DNA from: Vreelandella neptunia | Lineage (GTDB): Bacteria > Pseudomonadota > Gammaproteobacteria > Pseudomonadales > Halomonadaceae | Assembly: GCF_022489065.1 (NCBI RefSeq) | Contig: NZ_JAKVTW010000010.1 | Span: forward strand, 89,118-153,117 | Direction: 5' to 3' | Length of the DNA: 64,000 bases | Part shown: in pieces, positions 35,202-44,140 of the stretch | Position numbering within the stretch: the stretch's first letter is position 1 | Layout: each line of letters starts with the position of its first letter | The notes under the pieces: generated by a model | The model's input: only the letters and a program-made list of their open reading frames with translations | The model's database searches: none | What the model was told of the DNA's origin: nothing | Made by a program: the position numbers and the translations under genes

Positions 35202-36434
35202 ATGCAGACGCACTTTACCGATGCTGACCGTCAGAAGCCGCACATTCAGGAAGCAGAGCGCATATTGCGTACCTGCGTCCACTGCGGCTTCTGTAACGCT
35301 ACCTGCCCGACGTACCAGCTGTTAGGCGATGAGCGTGATGGCCCCCGAGGGCGCATCTATTTGATGAAAGAGCTGCTTGAGAGCCGCGACGATGACGACC
35401 AGGTCACCGACGAGACTCGCCTCCACCTTGATCGCTGCCTTACCTGCCTTAACTGTGAAACCACCTGCCCTTCCGGCGTTGAGTATCACAAGCTGCTCAA
35501 CATCGGCCGTGCCGAAATTGAGCGTCGCGTCCCCCGCCCGGCAGGCGAGCGGGCCCAACGCTATGCGCTGCGGAAAATGATGGTCGAGCCTAAACGTTTC
35601 CAGGCACTGCTAAAGTTGGGGCAAACCTTTAAGCCGCTGGTGCCTAGCAAGCTGCGCAGTAAAATGCCCGCAGAACCGATAGATGCAGGCACACGGCCCG
35701 ATGCAAACCGCCATACCCGGCAGGTATTGATGCTGGAAGGCTGCGTGCAGCCAGGGCTGTCACCCAATACCAATGCCGCCACCGCGCGAATTCTAGACCG
35801 CCTTGGCATTAGCGTAACGCCGGTGTCGGAAGCGGGCTGCTGTGGTGCCGTTGATTTCCACCTCAACGCCCAGGACGATGGCCGTGCGCGAATGCGCGCC
35901 AATATAGACGCCTGGTGGCCCTATATAGAACAAGGCACCGAAGCCATCGTACAAACCGCCAGCGGCTGCGGCGCCTTTGTGAAAGAGTATGGCTATATGC
36001 TCAAGGATGACCCTAAATACGCCGTTAAAGCGCAAAAGGTCAGCACCTTGGCCAAAGATATCGTCGAAATCCTACGCGATGAGCCTTTAGAGGCGCTGAA
36101 CGTTAACGCGTCGAAGCGGCTGGCGTTTCACTGCCCCTGTACTTTACAGCACGCTCAAAAGCTTAACGGCGCGGTGGAAGGCGTACTCACCAAGCTCGGC
36201 TTTTCATTAACGCCGGTGCAGGATGCTCACCTGTGTTGTGGCTCTGCTGGCACATACTCGATTACTCAACCGGAACTAGCCACCCAGCTACGCGATAATA
36301 AGCTCAACGCCCTGGAGGCGGGTAAGCCGGAAATGATTGTCACTGCCAATATTGGTTGTCAGACCCACTTGGCTGGCGCCAACCGCACGCCGGTGCGCCA
36401 CTGGGTAGAAATCGTTGATGCGGCGATCACTTAA
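35202..36434 (+). CDS. glcF: Glycolate oxidase iron-sulfur subunit GlcF
   Basis: A 410-residue Fe-S subunit that passes electrons from GlcDE to the quinone pool. Two 4Fe-4S motifs are visible: CVHCGFCNATCPTYQ (residue 26) and CLTCLNCETTCPSGV (residue 76). Two CCG domains follow (SEAGCCGAVDFHL and AHLCCGSAGTYSI). ATG follows an excellent AGGAG site. The gene is tightly downstream of glcE. Confidence 0.95.
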   Translation: MQTHFTDADRQKPHIQEAERILRTCVHCGFCNATCPTYQLLGDERDGPRGRIYLMKELLESRDDDDQVTDETRLHLDRCLTCLNCETTCPSGVEYHKLLNIGRAEIERRVPRPAGERAQRYALRKMMVEPKRFQALLKLGQTFKPLVPSKLRSKMPAEPIDAGTRPDANRHTRQVLMLEGCVQPGLSPNTNAATARILDRLGISVTPVSEAGCCGAVDFHLNAQDDGRARMRANIDAWWPYIEQGTEAIVQTASGCGAFVKEYGYMLKDDPKYAVKAQKVSTLAKDIVEILRDEPLEALNVNASKRLAFHCPCTLQHAQKLNGAVEGVLTKLGFSLTPVQDAHLCCGSAGTYSITQPELATQLRDNKLNALEAGKPEMIVTANIGCQTHLAGANRTPVRHWVEIVDAAIT

Positions 36435-36541
36435 CGTTTAGAACTAGCTCTTAGCATGAGCTCTTGGCATTCATTAACCCTGGTCGCGCTGCTATTGTTA
36501 GGCGCGGCCACTTCACTCCCAACCATTAATAGGATTTAAGC

Positions 36542-36943
36542 ATGCAAACAAAAGCCATTCTTGCCCAAGCCGATGTCATTAACGTACTGGATGCAGCGCA
36601 GAAAGAAGCTGATAGCAATAGCTGGCCCGTGACCATCGCAGTAACCGACGACGGCGGTCACCTGCTCGGCCTGCGCCGCTTAGATGGCGCTGCCCCTTTC
36701 AGTGCTGAAGTGGCGACCCAAAAAGCACGCAGCGCAGCGCTAGGCCGTAAAGAGACCCAGGTATTTGAAGAGATGATTAACGGCGGCCGTACAGCGTTTC
36801 TTTCTGCGCCTCTGCAGGGTCTACTTTCAGGTGGTGTGCCGATCACAGTGGATGGCCATGTGGTGGGTGCTGTGGGCATTTCCGGCGTCAAACCCGATCA
36901 GGACGTACAAGTTGCCAAGGCGGGTGTTAGCGCTATCGGCTAA
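36542..36943 (+). CDS. glcG: GlcG/HbpS family protein, copy 2
   Basis: A 133-residue GlcG protein at the end of the glc operon. It has TIAVTDDGGHLLGLRRLDGAAPFSAEVATQKARSAALG and SGGVPITVDGHVVGAVGISGVKPDQD. Position after glcDEF matches E. coli glcG, whose function is unknown; related HbpS binds haem. It is a diverged paralogue of the gene at 30096. Two hairpins follow. Confidence 0.9.
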   Translation: MQTKAILAQADVINVLDAAQKEADSNSWPVTIAVTDDGGHLLGLRRLDGAAPFSAEVATQKARSAALGRKETQVFEEMINGGRTAFLSAPLQGLLSGGVPITVDGHVVGAVGISGVKPDQDVQVAKAGVSAIG

Positions 36944-36950
36944 TGCTAGC

Positions 36951-37008
36951 GTGCAGCCTTCGGGCTGCACGCAATAAAAAAGCCTGGATCATTGATCCGG
37001 GCTTTTTT
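36951..37008. terminator. Tandem hairpins between glcG and the tRNA cluster
   Basis: First hairpin GTGCAGCC-TTCG-GGCTGCAC (36951-36970) with a UUCG tetraloop. The second, AAAAAAGCC ... GGCTTTTTT (36976-37008), has A and T runs on both sides. The second can end both glcDEFG transcripts and the minus-strand tRNA operon. Confidence 0.9.
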
Positions 37009-37058
37009 GGAATTCGTTCGGCTGATGCCGATATTACATTTTCAATCTAAGCGCTTAA

Positions 37059-37135
37059 TGGCGGACCGGACGAGACTCGAACTCGCGACCTCCGGCGTGA
37101 CAGGCCGGCATTCTAACCGACTGAACTACCGGTCC
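37059..37135 (-). tRNA. tRNA-Asp (GTC), copy 1
   Basis: 77 bases, minus strand, encoded CCA. The anticodon loop CTGTCAC gives GTC; the T-arm is GTTCGAGTC. Identical in sequence to the copies at 37344 and 37479. Confidence 0.97.
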
Positions 37136-37214
37136 ACGTTAAGGCGCATTAATACTACAACCATCGTATGCATAGCATTTTTAGCGGTTCAGAGGCGCTT
37201 TAAATAGTAGGCGA

Positions 37215-37290
37215 TGGTGGGTGGTACTGGGTTCGAACCAGTGACCCCCAGCTTGTAAGGCTGGTGCTCTCCCAACTGAGCTAACCACCC
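37215..37290 (-). tRNA. tRNA-Val (TAC), copy 1
   Basis: 76 bases, minus strand, encoded CCA. The anticodon loop CTTACAA gives TAC, read as Val. D-arm AGCTCAGTTGGG and T-arm GTTCGAACC are standard. Same sequence as 37626. Confidence 0.97.
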
Positions 37291-37343
37291 AATCTGTCAA
37301 TAAGTCCCTACAGGCACTTACCAACCTTGCTTAGCAGTTATCG

Positions 37344-37420
37344 TGGCGGACCGGACGAGACTCGAACTCGCGACCTCCGGCGTGACAGGCCGGCATTCTA
37401 ACCGACTGAACTACCGGTCC
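37344..37420 (-). tRNA. tRNA-Asp (GTC), copy 2
   Basis: 77 bases, minus strand, identical to the tRNA-Asp at 37059; encoded CCA, anticodon GTC. Confidence 0.97.
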
Positions 37421-37478
37421 GAATAGCGATAACGTACTTTAATACTATTTGCTCATAAAGAAGATTCTGATTTGATGT

Positions 37479-37555
37479 TGGCGGACCGGACGAGACTCGA
37501 ACTCGCGACCTCCGGCGTGACAGGCCGGCATTCTAACCGACTGAACTACCGGTCC
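37479..37555 (-). tRNA. tRNA-Asp (GTC), copy 3
   Basis: 77 bases, minus strand, identical to the other two tRNA-Asp genes of the cluster; encoded CCA. Confidence 0.97.
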
Positions 37556-37625
37556 GTTATGCACATCAAAGCTTAATCTTACTTTTTACTTCACGTTTCC
37601 AAACCATTTTAGCTATTACTAAATA

Positions 37626-37701
37626 TGGTGGGTGGTACTGGGTTCGAACCAGTGACCCCCAGCTTGTAAGGCTGGTGCTCTCCCAACTGAGCTAACCACC
37701 C
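37626..37701 (-). tRNA. tRNA-Val (TAC), copy 2
   Basis: 76 bases, minus strand, identical to the tRNA-Val at 37215. It is the promoter-proximal gene of the minus-strand cluster; transcription should run Val-Asp-Asp-Val-Asp. Confidence 0.97.
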
Positions 37702-37849
37702 GCTGGTCACGTGGCGCTGCATTCTACCGAATACTTGAGGGAAGTCAACCTACTTGGTTTAAAAACTGTATTTAAAACTGCTTTTAAAACTATTTCTAAA
37801 ATCAGCGATTTAAACCAGCGTATTGCTTTAATCCAAGATACGAAACGCA

Positions 37850-38584
37850 TCACCCTAAGTCTTGCGTTTGAACGCGGACGAAGGATGCCGCAATCTGGGT
37901 AGCTTCGTCAATCAAAACCGTTTGGGTTAGCCCAGAAGAGCGACGCGGCTTGAAGTCATGATCGCCATCTTTCAGCCAGGCAAGCCGAGCATTCGCGGGC
38001 AGCGTATAGCCTTCAACCTCTTCTCGCGTACCGAACGGGTCTCGCTCACCCTGCAGAATCAATACAGGGCACTCAATGGCTGGCCAGTGATCCAAGCGCA
38101 ACTTTTCTGGCGCCTTAGTGGGATGAAACGGGTAACCGGCCACGATAACACCGGGGCACCTCTGCTGACTGGCTAACAGCGTTGCTACGCGACCGCCCAT
38201 CGATTTTCCTCCCACCCAGAGCGGCTCGGCGAACAGCCCATTGAGCAGTGAGTACCACTCGGCAAGCTGCCCAAGCGTTTGGGCGATGGGTGGCGGTGGT
38301 CGACGCTTGCCGGTTTCCTGCATCTGCTGCATATAAGGGAAATCAATGCAGGCAACCTGGATGCCCCGGCTGGCCAAAGAGGTGACAAATTGACGCATGT
38401 AAGGAGACTGCTGCCCTGCACCTGCGCCATGGGCAAATAACAAGCGACCTATCTTGGCCTCACCATAAAGAGCCAGCGGCCCCATGCCGTGCACCAGGAA
38501 GCAGCTATTCGAGCCCTCTTCAAAAGCGCTTTTTAAGGCCTTGGGGGTTACGGGAAGATAGCCAGACAAAGCGTAGTGAGACAC
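37850..38584 (-). CDS. Alpha/beta hydrolase family protein (KANL3/Tex30-like)
   Basis: A 244-residue alpha/beta hydrolase-fold protein of the small dienelactone-hydrolase-like/Tex30 group. It shows LLFAHGAGAGQQSPYMRQFV (oxyanion region), the nucleophile elbow WVGGKSMGGRVATLLA, VLILQGERDPFGTREEVE containing the acid residue, and a late His in LKDGDHDFKPRRSSG. The substrate is unknown. It starts with GTG 38584 behind GGAG. It is monocistronic between the tRNA cluster and ccoN. Confidence 0.82.
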   Translation of the reverse strand: MSHYALSGYLPVTPKALKSAFEEGSNSCFLVHGMGPLALYGEAKIGRLLFAHGAGAGQQSPYMRQFVTSLASRGIQVACIDFPYMQQMQETGKRRPPPPIAQTLGQLAEWYSLLNGLFAEPLWVGGKSMGGRVATLLASQQRCPGVIVAGYPFHPTKAPEKLRLDHWPAIECPVLILQGERDPFGTREEVEGYTLPANARLAWLKDGDHDFKPRRSSGLTQTVLIDEATQIAASFVRVQTQDLG

Positions 38585-38665
38585 GCATCACTCCTAATAA
38601 TTCAGTGTTTAACCTATTGGCATGTTCAGCTTAAGCCTCGGCTGCGCTAGAATCCTGGTCGGATC

Positions 38666-38679
38666 TTGACCTGCATCAT
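38666..38679. promoter_or_regulatory. Possible Anr/Fnr box upstream of ccoN
   Basis: TTGACctgcATCAT resembles TTGATnnnnATCAA with two mismatches and lies about 70 bases before ccoN. An Anr gene is located in the same cluster. The match is incomplete. Confidence 0.45.
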
Positions 38680-38748
38680 CAAGCGGGTGGCCGCACCCGT
38701 GCAAAATGCCACGGGTTACCCCCTAACCGCGTTCGATGGGAACATGAC

Positions 38749-40173
38749 ATGAGCACAGCACTGGAACACCCGACCTACAATTACAAGGTAGTTCGGCAGT
38801 TCGCGATTATGACCGTTGTGTGGGGCATCGTGGGAATGACAGTGGGTGTCATCCTTGCCTCGCAACTGGTTTGGCCGCAACTGAACCTTGGCATACCTTG
38901 GACTAGCTTCGGGCGCCTGCGTCCGTTACACACTAACATCGTTATTTTCGCCTTTGGCGGTTCAGCGCTGTTTGCTACCTCGTACTACGTGGTCCAGCGG
39001 ACCTGTCAGACACGGCTTTTTTCTGACAAGTTAGCGGCCTTTACGTTCTGGGGCTGGCAAGCTGTCATTCTCTCAGCGGCCATATCGCTACCCATGGGTT
39101 ACACCACGACCAAGGAGTACGCTGAACTGGAATGGCCAATCAATATTTTGATTGCGGTCGTTTGGATCAGCTATGCCATCGTGTTCCTAATGACGATCAA
39201 AAAGCGCACCACGTCACATATTTATGTGGCGAACTGGTTCTTCGCGGCGTTTATTTTGACCGTTGCTGTGCTGCACATTGTTAATAACGCGGCGATCCCC
39301 GTTACCCCGATGTACTCCACCTCAATCTACGCTGGCGCGGTAGATGCCATGGTGCAGTGGTGGTACGGCCATAACGCGGTTGGCTTTTTCTTGACGGCAG
39401 GCTTCTTGGGCATGATGTACTACTTCGTGCCGAAGCAGGCGGAGCGTCCGATCTACTCTTACCGTCTCTCTATCGTCCACTTCTGGGCGCTGATCATGAT
39501 CTACATGTGGGCAGGCCCACACCACTTGCACTATACGGCGCTGCCCAACTGGGCTCAGTCGCTAGGCATGGTGATGTCGATCATTCTACTGGCGCCCTCC
39601 TGGGGCGGCATGATCAACGGCATGATGACCCTGTCTGGTGCTTGGCATAAGCTGCGCACGGATCCTACGCTGCGCTTTTTGGTGGTTGCTCTGTCGTTCT
39701 ACGGCATGTCCACCTTTGAAGGCCCGATGATGGCCATTAAAACGGTCAACGCACTGTCGCACTACACTGACTGGACCATTGGTCACGTTCACTCCGGCGC
39801 GCTCGGCTGGGTGGCAATGATCACTATCGGTTCCATGTACCACCTGATCCCACGGGTTTTCGGGCGCACCCAAATGCACTCCGTCAATCTGATTGCCGTG
39901 CACTTCTGGCTCGCCACCATCGGCACCGTGCTGTACATCGCTTCCATGTGGGTTAACGGTATTTTGCAGGGCCTAATGTGGCGCGCGATCAATCCTGACG
40001 GCACCTTGATGTACACCTTCGTGGAAGCCGTGGAAGCCAGCGCGCCGGGCTACTTTGTACGCTTAATCGGCGGCCTTTTCTGGGTCACCGGCATGCTGAT
40101 TATGGCGTTCAACGTCTACATGACCGTTAAGCGTCGTGAGGCCATCAGCCATTCAGCGCCACAAGCCGCCTAA
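38749..40173 (+). CDS. ccoN: cbb3 cytochrome c oxidase subunit I, CcoN
   Basis: A 474-residue catalytic subunit of cbb3-type oxidase, holding haem b and the b3-CuB centre. Haem/CuB histidines are in [56 protein letters not shown] and THW-like [14 protein letters not shown]. Twelve hydrophobic segments are visible. It is the first gene of ccoNOQP; high-affinity terminal respiration at low oxygen is the family role. A partial Anr box lies upstream. Confidence 0.97.
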   Translation: MSTALEHPTYNYKVVRQFAIMTVVWGIVGMTVGVILASQLVWPQLNLGIPWTSFGRLRPLHTNIVIFAFGGSALFATSYYVVQRTCQTRLFSDKLAAFTFWGWQAVILSAAISLPMGYTTTKEYAELEWPINILIAVVWISYAIVFLMTIKKRTTSHIYVANWFFAAFILTVAVLHIVNNAAIPVTPMYSTSIYAGAVDAMVQWWYGHNAVGFFLTAGFLGMMYYFVPKQAERPIYSYRLSIVHFWALIMIYMWAGPHHLHYTALPNWAQSLGMVMSIILLAPSWGGMINGMMTLSGAWHKLRTDPTLRFLVVALSFYGMSTFEGPMMAIKTVNALSHYTDWTIGHVHSGALGWVAMITIGSMYHLIPRVFGRTQMHSVNLIAVHFWLATIGTVLYIASMWVNGILQGLMWRAINPDGTLMYTFVEAVEASAPGYFVRLIGGLFWVTGMLIMAFNVYMTVKRREAISHSAPQAA

Positions 40174-40192
40174 ACCGGGGAAGTTGAGACCA

Positions 40193-40801
40193 ATGAAACA
40201 CGAGATTGTCGAAAAGAACGTTGGCCTACTTGCCGTATTGATCCTTGTCGTGATCAGTTTCGCCGGCTTGGCTGAGGTCGTTCCGCTGTTTTTCCAGAAG
40301 CAGACCACCGAGCCCGTTGAAGGCTTGGAACCACTGTCGGCTCTGGAGCTGGAAGGCCGTGACATCTACCGCCGCGAAGGCTGCGTGGGCTGTCACTCAC
40401 AAATGGTGCGCCCTTTCCGCGCTGAAACCGAGCGCTACGGACACTACAACGTGGCTGGCGAGCAGGTGTATGAGCACAACTTCCTGTGGGGCTCCAAACG
40501 TACTGGGCCGGATCTAGCGCGCGTGGGCGGCCGCTACAGCGACGACTGGCACCGTGCTCACCTCTACAACCCACGGGATGTAGTGCCTGAGTCGATTATG
40601 CCGGCTTACCCCTGGCTGTTTGAAAACACCCTCGATGGTGACGCCACTCCCCGTAAGATGCGCACGCTGCGTCAATTGGGTGTGCCGTATACCGACGAAG
40701 ATATCGCCAACGCTACTGCAGATGTACGCGGCACCCAGGAAATTACCGCCTTGGTCGCGTATTTACAGCAGCTCGGAACCGTGCTCGAGGGTACTCGTTA
40801 A
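40193..40801 (+). CDS. ccoO: cbb3 oxidase mono-haem subunit II, CcoO
   Basis: A 202-residue membrane-anchored cytochrome c. [29 protein letters not shown] forms the N-terminal anchor; the haem c motif is [18 protein letters not shown] (C-x2-C-H). The start at 40193 is the family N-terminus, with a longer frame overlapping ccoN rejected. Nineteen bases separate it from ccoN. It transfers electrons from CcoP to CcoN. Confidence 0.96.
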   Translation: MKHEIVEKNVGLLAVLILVVISFAGLAEVVPLFFQKQTTEPVEGLEPLSALELEGRDIYRREGCVGCHSQMVRPFRAETERYGHYNVAGEQVYEHNFLWGSKRTGPDLARVGGRYSDDWHRAHLYNPRDVVPESIMPAYPWLFENTLDGDATPRKMRTLRQLGVPYTDEDIANATADVRGTQEITALVAYLQQLGTVLEGTR

Positions 40802-40804
40802 GCT

Positions 40805-41029
40805 ATGGATACGGGAACTTTTCGCGGACTCATGACGCTGATCTTGATTTTCGCTTTTATCGGCATCGCCCTCTGGGCGTACTCCAAGCGACGCAAGCCA
40901 GATTTCGACGAAGCGGCCAATTTGCCCTTTGCCGACGACGATGAGCTACCGACCAGTGACAAGCATGCATCGCGTGAACGCGACAGCGAAGCGCATTCCC
41001 GCAAAGACAGGGGAGATAAGAAGTTATGA
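40805..41029 (+). CDS. ccoQ: cbb3 oxidase small subunit CcoQ
   Basis: A 74-residue protein with one N-terminal membrane helix (FRGLMTLILIFAFIGIALWAYSKRRK) and a charged cytoplasmic tail (NLPFADDDE is the typical CcoQ motif after the helix). It stabilises the oxidase. It overlaps ccoP by 4 bases. Confidence 0.93.
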   Translation: MDTGTFRGLMTLILIFAFIGIALWAYSKRRKPDFDEAANLPFADDDELPTSDKHASRERDSEAHSRKDRGDKKL

Positions 41030-41955
41030 ATAATTTATGGGGTGACTCCCTATCCGGCTTCTGGAGCGCCTGGATCATTATCATCACGCTCGGCACGATT
41101 GCCCTGAGCGTCTGGATACTGCTTGCCAACCGCCGCACCGATAAAACACCTGACGCAGAGGGAAATGTAGAAACTACCGGCCACGCCGCCGACGGCATTG
41201 AAGAGTACGACAACCCGCTGCCTAAATGGTGGTTCCAGCTGTTTATCCTGACGGTGGTTTTTGCGCTGGGCTACTTGGTGCTTTACCCCGGCCTTGGCAA
41301 CTACGCGGGCGTGCTGGGCTGGACCCAAGAGGGTCAATGGGAAGAGGAAGTTGCCCAGGCTGAAGAGCGCTTCACCCCGATCTTTGCCCAGTACCAGGAA
41401 ATACCTATCCCGGAACTCGCCGAAGATTCTGAAGCGATGCAGGTCGCAGAGCGTATATTTCAGAATAACTGCGCAGTGTGTCATGGCTCCAACGCTCAAG
41501 GGGGCTACGGCTTCCCCAACTTGACCGATGACGACTGGTTATACGGTGGCGAGCCCGACAACATCGTACAAACACTGACCAACGGACGTAATGGCAATAT
41601 GCCTGCCTGGCAGCAATTGGGGCAGAACAATATTGAGAACCTGACTCAGTATGTGCTCTCTCTCTCCGAAGAAGAGCATGACGCTGAGCGTGCCGCCAGC
41701 GGTGAAAGCACGTTTATGGCCGTGTGCGCCGCCTGCCATGGCCCTAGCGGCACCGGCAATACGGCGCTTGGTGCGCCTAACTTGACCGATAACATCTGGC
41801 TCTATTTGGCGCCTGGTCAAGAAGTGGGTGACTCCATTCGTCAAACGCTACGCAATGGTCGTAACGGCCATATGCCTGCACAAGCGGCGTATATTGGTGA
41901 AGAGCGCGTTCACTTGGTCGCCGCCTACGTGTATAGCCTGCGCTTAACAGACTAA
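41026..41955 (+). CDS. ccoP: cbb3 oxidase di-haem subunit III, CcoP
   Basis: A 309-residue di-haem cytochrome c. The N-terminus has two helices (FWSAWIIIITLGTIALSVWILL and WWFQLFILTVVFALGYLVLYPGLG) and the conserved DGIEEYDNPLPKWW. Haem c motifs are NNCAVCHGSNAQGG and AVCAACHGPSGTGN, each followed by a Met-ligand NGRNGNMPAW or NGRNGHMPAQ. It receives electrons from soluble cytochromes. Confidence 0.96.
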   Translation: MNNLWGDSLSGFWSAWIIIITLGTIALSVWILLANRRTDKTPDAEGNVETTGHAADGIEEYDNPLPKWWFQLFILTVVFALGYLVLYPGLGNYAGVLGWTQEGQWEEEVAQAEERFTPIFAQYQEIPIPELAEDSEAMQVAERIFQNNCAVCHGSNAQGGYGFPNLTDDDWLYGGEPDNIVQTLTNGRNGNMPAWQQLGQNNIENLTQYVLSLSEEEHDAERAASGESTFMAVCAACHGPSGTGNTALGAPNLTDNIWLYLAPGQEVGDSIRQTLRNGRNGHMPAQAAYIGEERVHLVAAYVYSLRLTD

Positions 41956-42004
41956 CCCGCCTGCTTCCAGGCAACGACAAGCGATTCAACAACGCTTAAT
42001 AGAC

Positions 42005-42037
42005 AAGGGTGCGGCCCCAAACCGCACCCTTTCTTTA
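42005..42037 (+). terminator. Terminator after ccoNOQP
   Basis: AAGGGTGCGG-CCCCAAA-CCGCACCCTT perfect 10-bp stem followed by TCTTT. Confidence 0.92.
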
Positions 42038-42154
42038 TGCACAACCCGATACAATATCAGCCAAGCACTGCGTCTGAATAAGCGCCCATTTAGACGGAGC
42101 AGTGACTGGGTACTGGGTACAGCCTCTCCTGCCTTCTGAGCCGGGAATACCGCC

Positions 42155-43594
42155 ATGGAAAAGATACCAAGCCTCGATGTCACACCGAATCCGGTGAGGC
42201 ATCACACACCTCCGCACGAACCGGTTACTCAGGAAATGTACGCCAAACGGCGGCACATTTATGTGCGCGAAATTAAAGGTATTTTCCAGAAAGTGCGGCG
42301 CAGCGCTAATTGGGCGCTGATGCTGATGTTTTTTCTGTTGCCCTGGATCAACGTCGGTGACCGGCCGCTGATTCTGTTTGACCTGCCTAATCGCGAATTC
42401 CATATCTTTAGCGCCACGTTTTATCCGCAGGAGTTCATCCTGCTGTCGTGGCTGCTGATCATTTGCGCCTTTGGACTATTTTTCATTACCGTTTTTGCGG
42501 GCCGGGTGTGGTGCGGCTACACTTGCCCACAAAGCGTTTGGACGTTTCTGTTCATCTGGCTTGAACACCGCATTGAAGGTTCGCGCAATCGACGTATCAA
42601 GCTCGACAACCAGCCGATGACGGCCGATAAAGCCTGGCGCAAAGGGGCCAAACACACCGCTTGGCTGCTGATTGCGCTTGCTACCGGCATCACCTTTGTA
42701 GGTTATTTCACGCCCATTCGTGCACTAGTGGCAGAGCTGCCCACCCTTGAAGCCCACGGGTGGTCCTACTTTTGGGTTGGCTTTTTCTTGGTCTTCACCT
42801 ACCTGAACGCGGGCTGGCTGCGCGAGCAGGTGTGTATTTATATGTGCCCCTATGCACGCTTTCAATCAGTGATGTTTGACCGCGACACGTTGATTGTCTC
42901 TTACGATGAATCCCGCGGTGAACCCCGCGGCCATCGCCCCAAAAACCTCAGCCATTTAGAGGCCCGTGAAGCGGGTTACGGCGACTGTATCGATTGCGAT
43001 CTATGCGTGCAGGTTTGCCCCACCGGTATCGATATTCGTGATGGCCTGCAGTATGAGTGCATCACTTGTGCTGCCTGTATCGACGCCTGCGATAGCGTGA
43101 TGGACAAGATGGGCTACCCCCGGGGCTTGGTGCGCTACACTACCGAAAACGCCCTGGAGGACAAAAAGAGCCGTATCATGCGTCCCCGCTTGATAGCCTA
43201 CTTTGCGGCGTTGGTAATGATGATCGGCACCTTTGCCTGGGCCATTAATGATCGCATGCCGCTCAATTTTGACGCTGAGCGCGAGCGCACCGAGCTATAT
43301 CAAGTCACCCGCGACGGTCTGATTAGTAATGTTTTCACGCTGACCATTCGTAATCTTGATGATCAGGATCACACTTACCAGTTGAGCGTGTCTGGGTTGC
43401 CCAGCTTAGCCCTGGATAGCGATATGATTAACGTGCCTGCGGGAGAGTCGCGCCTGGAAGTCGTCACGGTGACGGCTAACCCTGACGATCTACAGCAACC
43501 CAGCCACGATATTGTATTCTCGCTGCAGGCTCAGCAAGACGACCGTATTCGCCTTGATCGCGATGCCCGCTTTATAGGCGATATTAGGAGATAA
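42155..43594 (+). CDS. ccoG: cbb3 oxidase assembly ferredoxin-like protein CcoG
   Basis: A 479-residue membrane protein of the CcoG/FixG/RdxA family, a copper-reducing assembly factor. N-terminal membrane helices include the FAGRVWCGYTCPQSVWTFLFIWLEHRIEG block. Two 4Fe-4S motifs lie near residue 275: CIDCDLCVQVCPTGIDI and CITCAACIDACDSVM. The C-terminus is an Ig-like periplasmic domain. It is 6 bases before the FixH-like gene. Confidence 0.95.
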   Translation: MEKIPSLDVTPNPVRHHTPPHEPVTQEMYAKRRHIYVREIKGIFQKVRRSANWALMLMFFLLPWINVGDRPLILFDLPNREFHIFSATFYPQEFILLSWLLIICAFGLFFITVFAGRVWCGYTCPQSVWTFLFIWLEHRIEGSRNRRIKLDNQPMTADKAWRKGAKHTAWLLIALATGITFVGYFTPIRALVAELPTLEAHGWSYFWVGFFLVFTYLNAGWLREQVCIYMCPYARFQSVMFDRDTLIVSYDESRGEPRGHRPKNLSHLEAREAGYGDCIDCDLCVQVCPTGIDIRDGLQYECITCAACIDACDSVMDKMGYPRGLVRYTTENALEDKKSRIMRPRLIAYFAALVMMIGTFAWAINDRMPLNFDAERERTELYQVTRDGLISNVFTLTIRNLDDQDHTYQLSVSGLPSLALDSDMINVPAGESRLEVVTVTANPDDLQQPSHDIVFSLQAQQDDRIRLDRDARFIGDIRR

Positions 43595-43600
43595 GCCATT

Positions 43601-44140
43601 ATGTCATCCCCCTTGTTACCCGCTAGCGAAAAGGTAACGCCTTGGTATAAACAGTTCTGGCCGTGGTTTTTAATCGGCATTCTCTGCTCTTCGATTATTG
43701 TCAGTACCGGCTTTGCCGTGATGTCGGTTAAGAGCTTTGACGGCATGGTCGTTCAGGAGGATTACTACGAGCATGGTAAGGCTATCAATATGGTGCTTGC
43801 CAAGCAGGAGCAGGCACGCGAACTGCACTTGAGCGCCGATTTACGCCTGGATCCGTTGACCAGCGATATCGTGGTTGATTTAAGCGGCGACGCGCGCCCC
43901 GACGCGCTCTATTTAGACCTTATTTTCCCCACGGAAGATAACCGTGACCAATCGTTTGTGCTTGAGCATGTACGTGATGGGCGCTATATCACCCAAGGCC
44001 CCGATAATCTGCGTTACCGTTGGTACCTACAGATTCAGCCTGCGCTAGAAGATGCCGATTGGCGCCTTACCGGTGAGGCTACTTTCCCCAGTGAAAACAG
44101 TGTTTCGCTGTTGCCGGGAGGGCGTCCAGAAAGCGAATGA
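43601..44140 (+). CDS. ccoH: FixH family protein
   Basis: A 179-residue protein with one N-terminal helix (WPWFLIGILCSSIIVSTGFAVM) and a periplasmic beta-rich domain, with VVQEDYYEHGKAIN, the typical FixH motif. FixH is required for cbb3 assembly. It is between ccoG and the copper ATPase, overlapping the latter by 4 bases (ATGA). Confidence 0.9.
   Translation: MSSPLLPASEKVTPWYKQFWPWFLIGILCSSIIVSTGFAVMSVKSFDGMVVQEDYYEHGKAINMVLAKQEQARELHLSADLRLDPLTSDIVVDLSGDARPDALYLDLIFPTEDNRDQSFVLEHVRDGRYITQGPDNLRYRWYLQIQPALEDADWRLTGEATFPSENSVSLLPGGRPESE

Noticed and set aside
37059..37701. Long direct repeats that look like a mobile repeat family
   Set aside because: They are five tRNA genes with complete cloverleaf features and encoded CCA.
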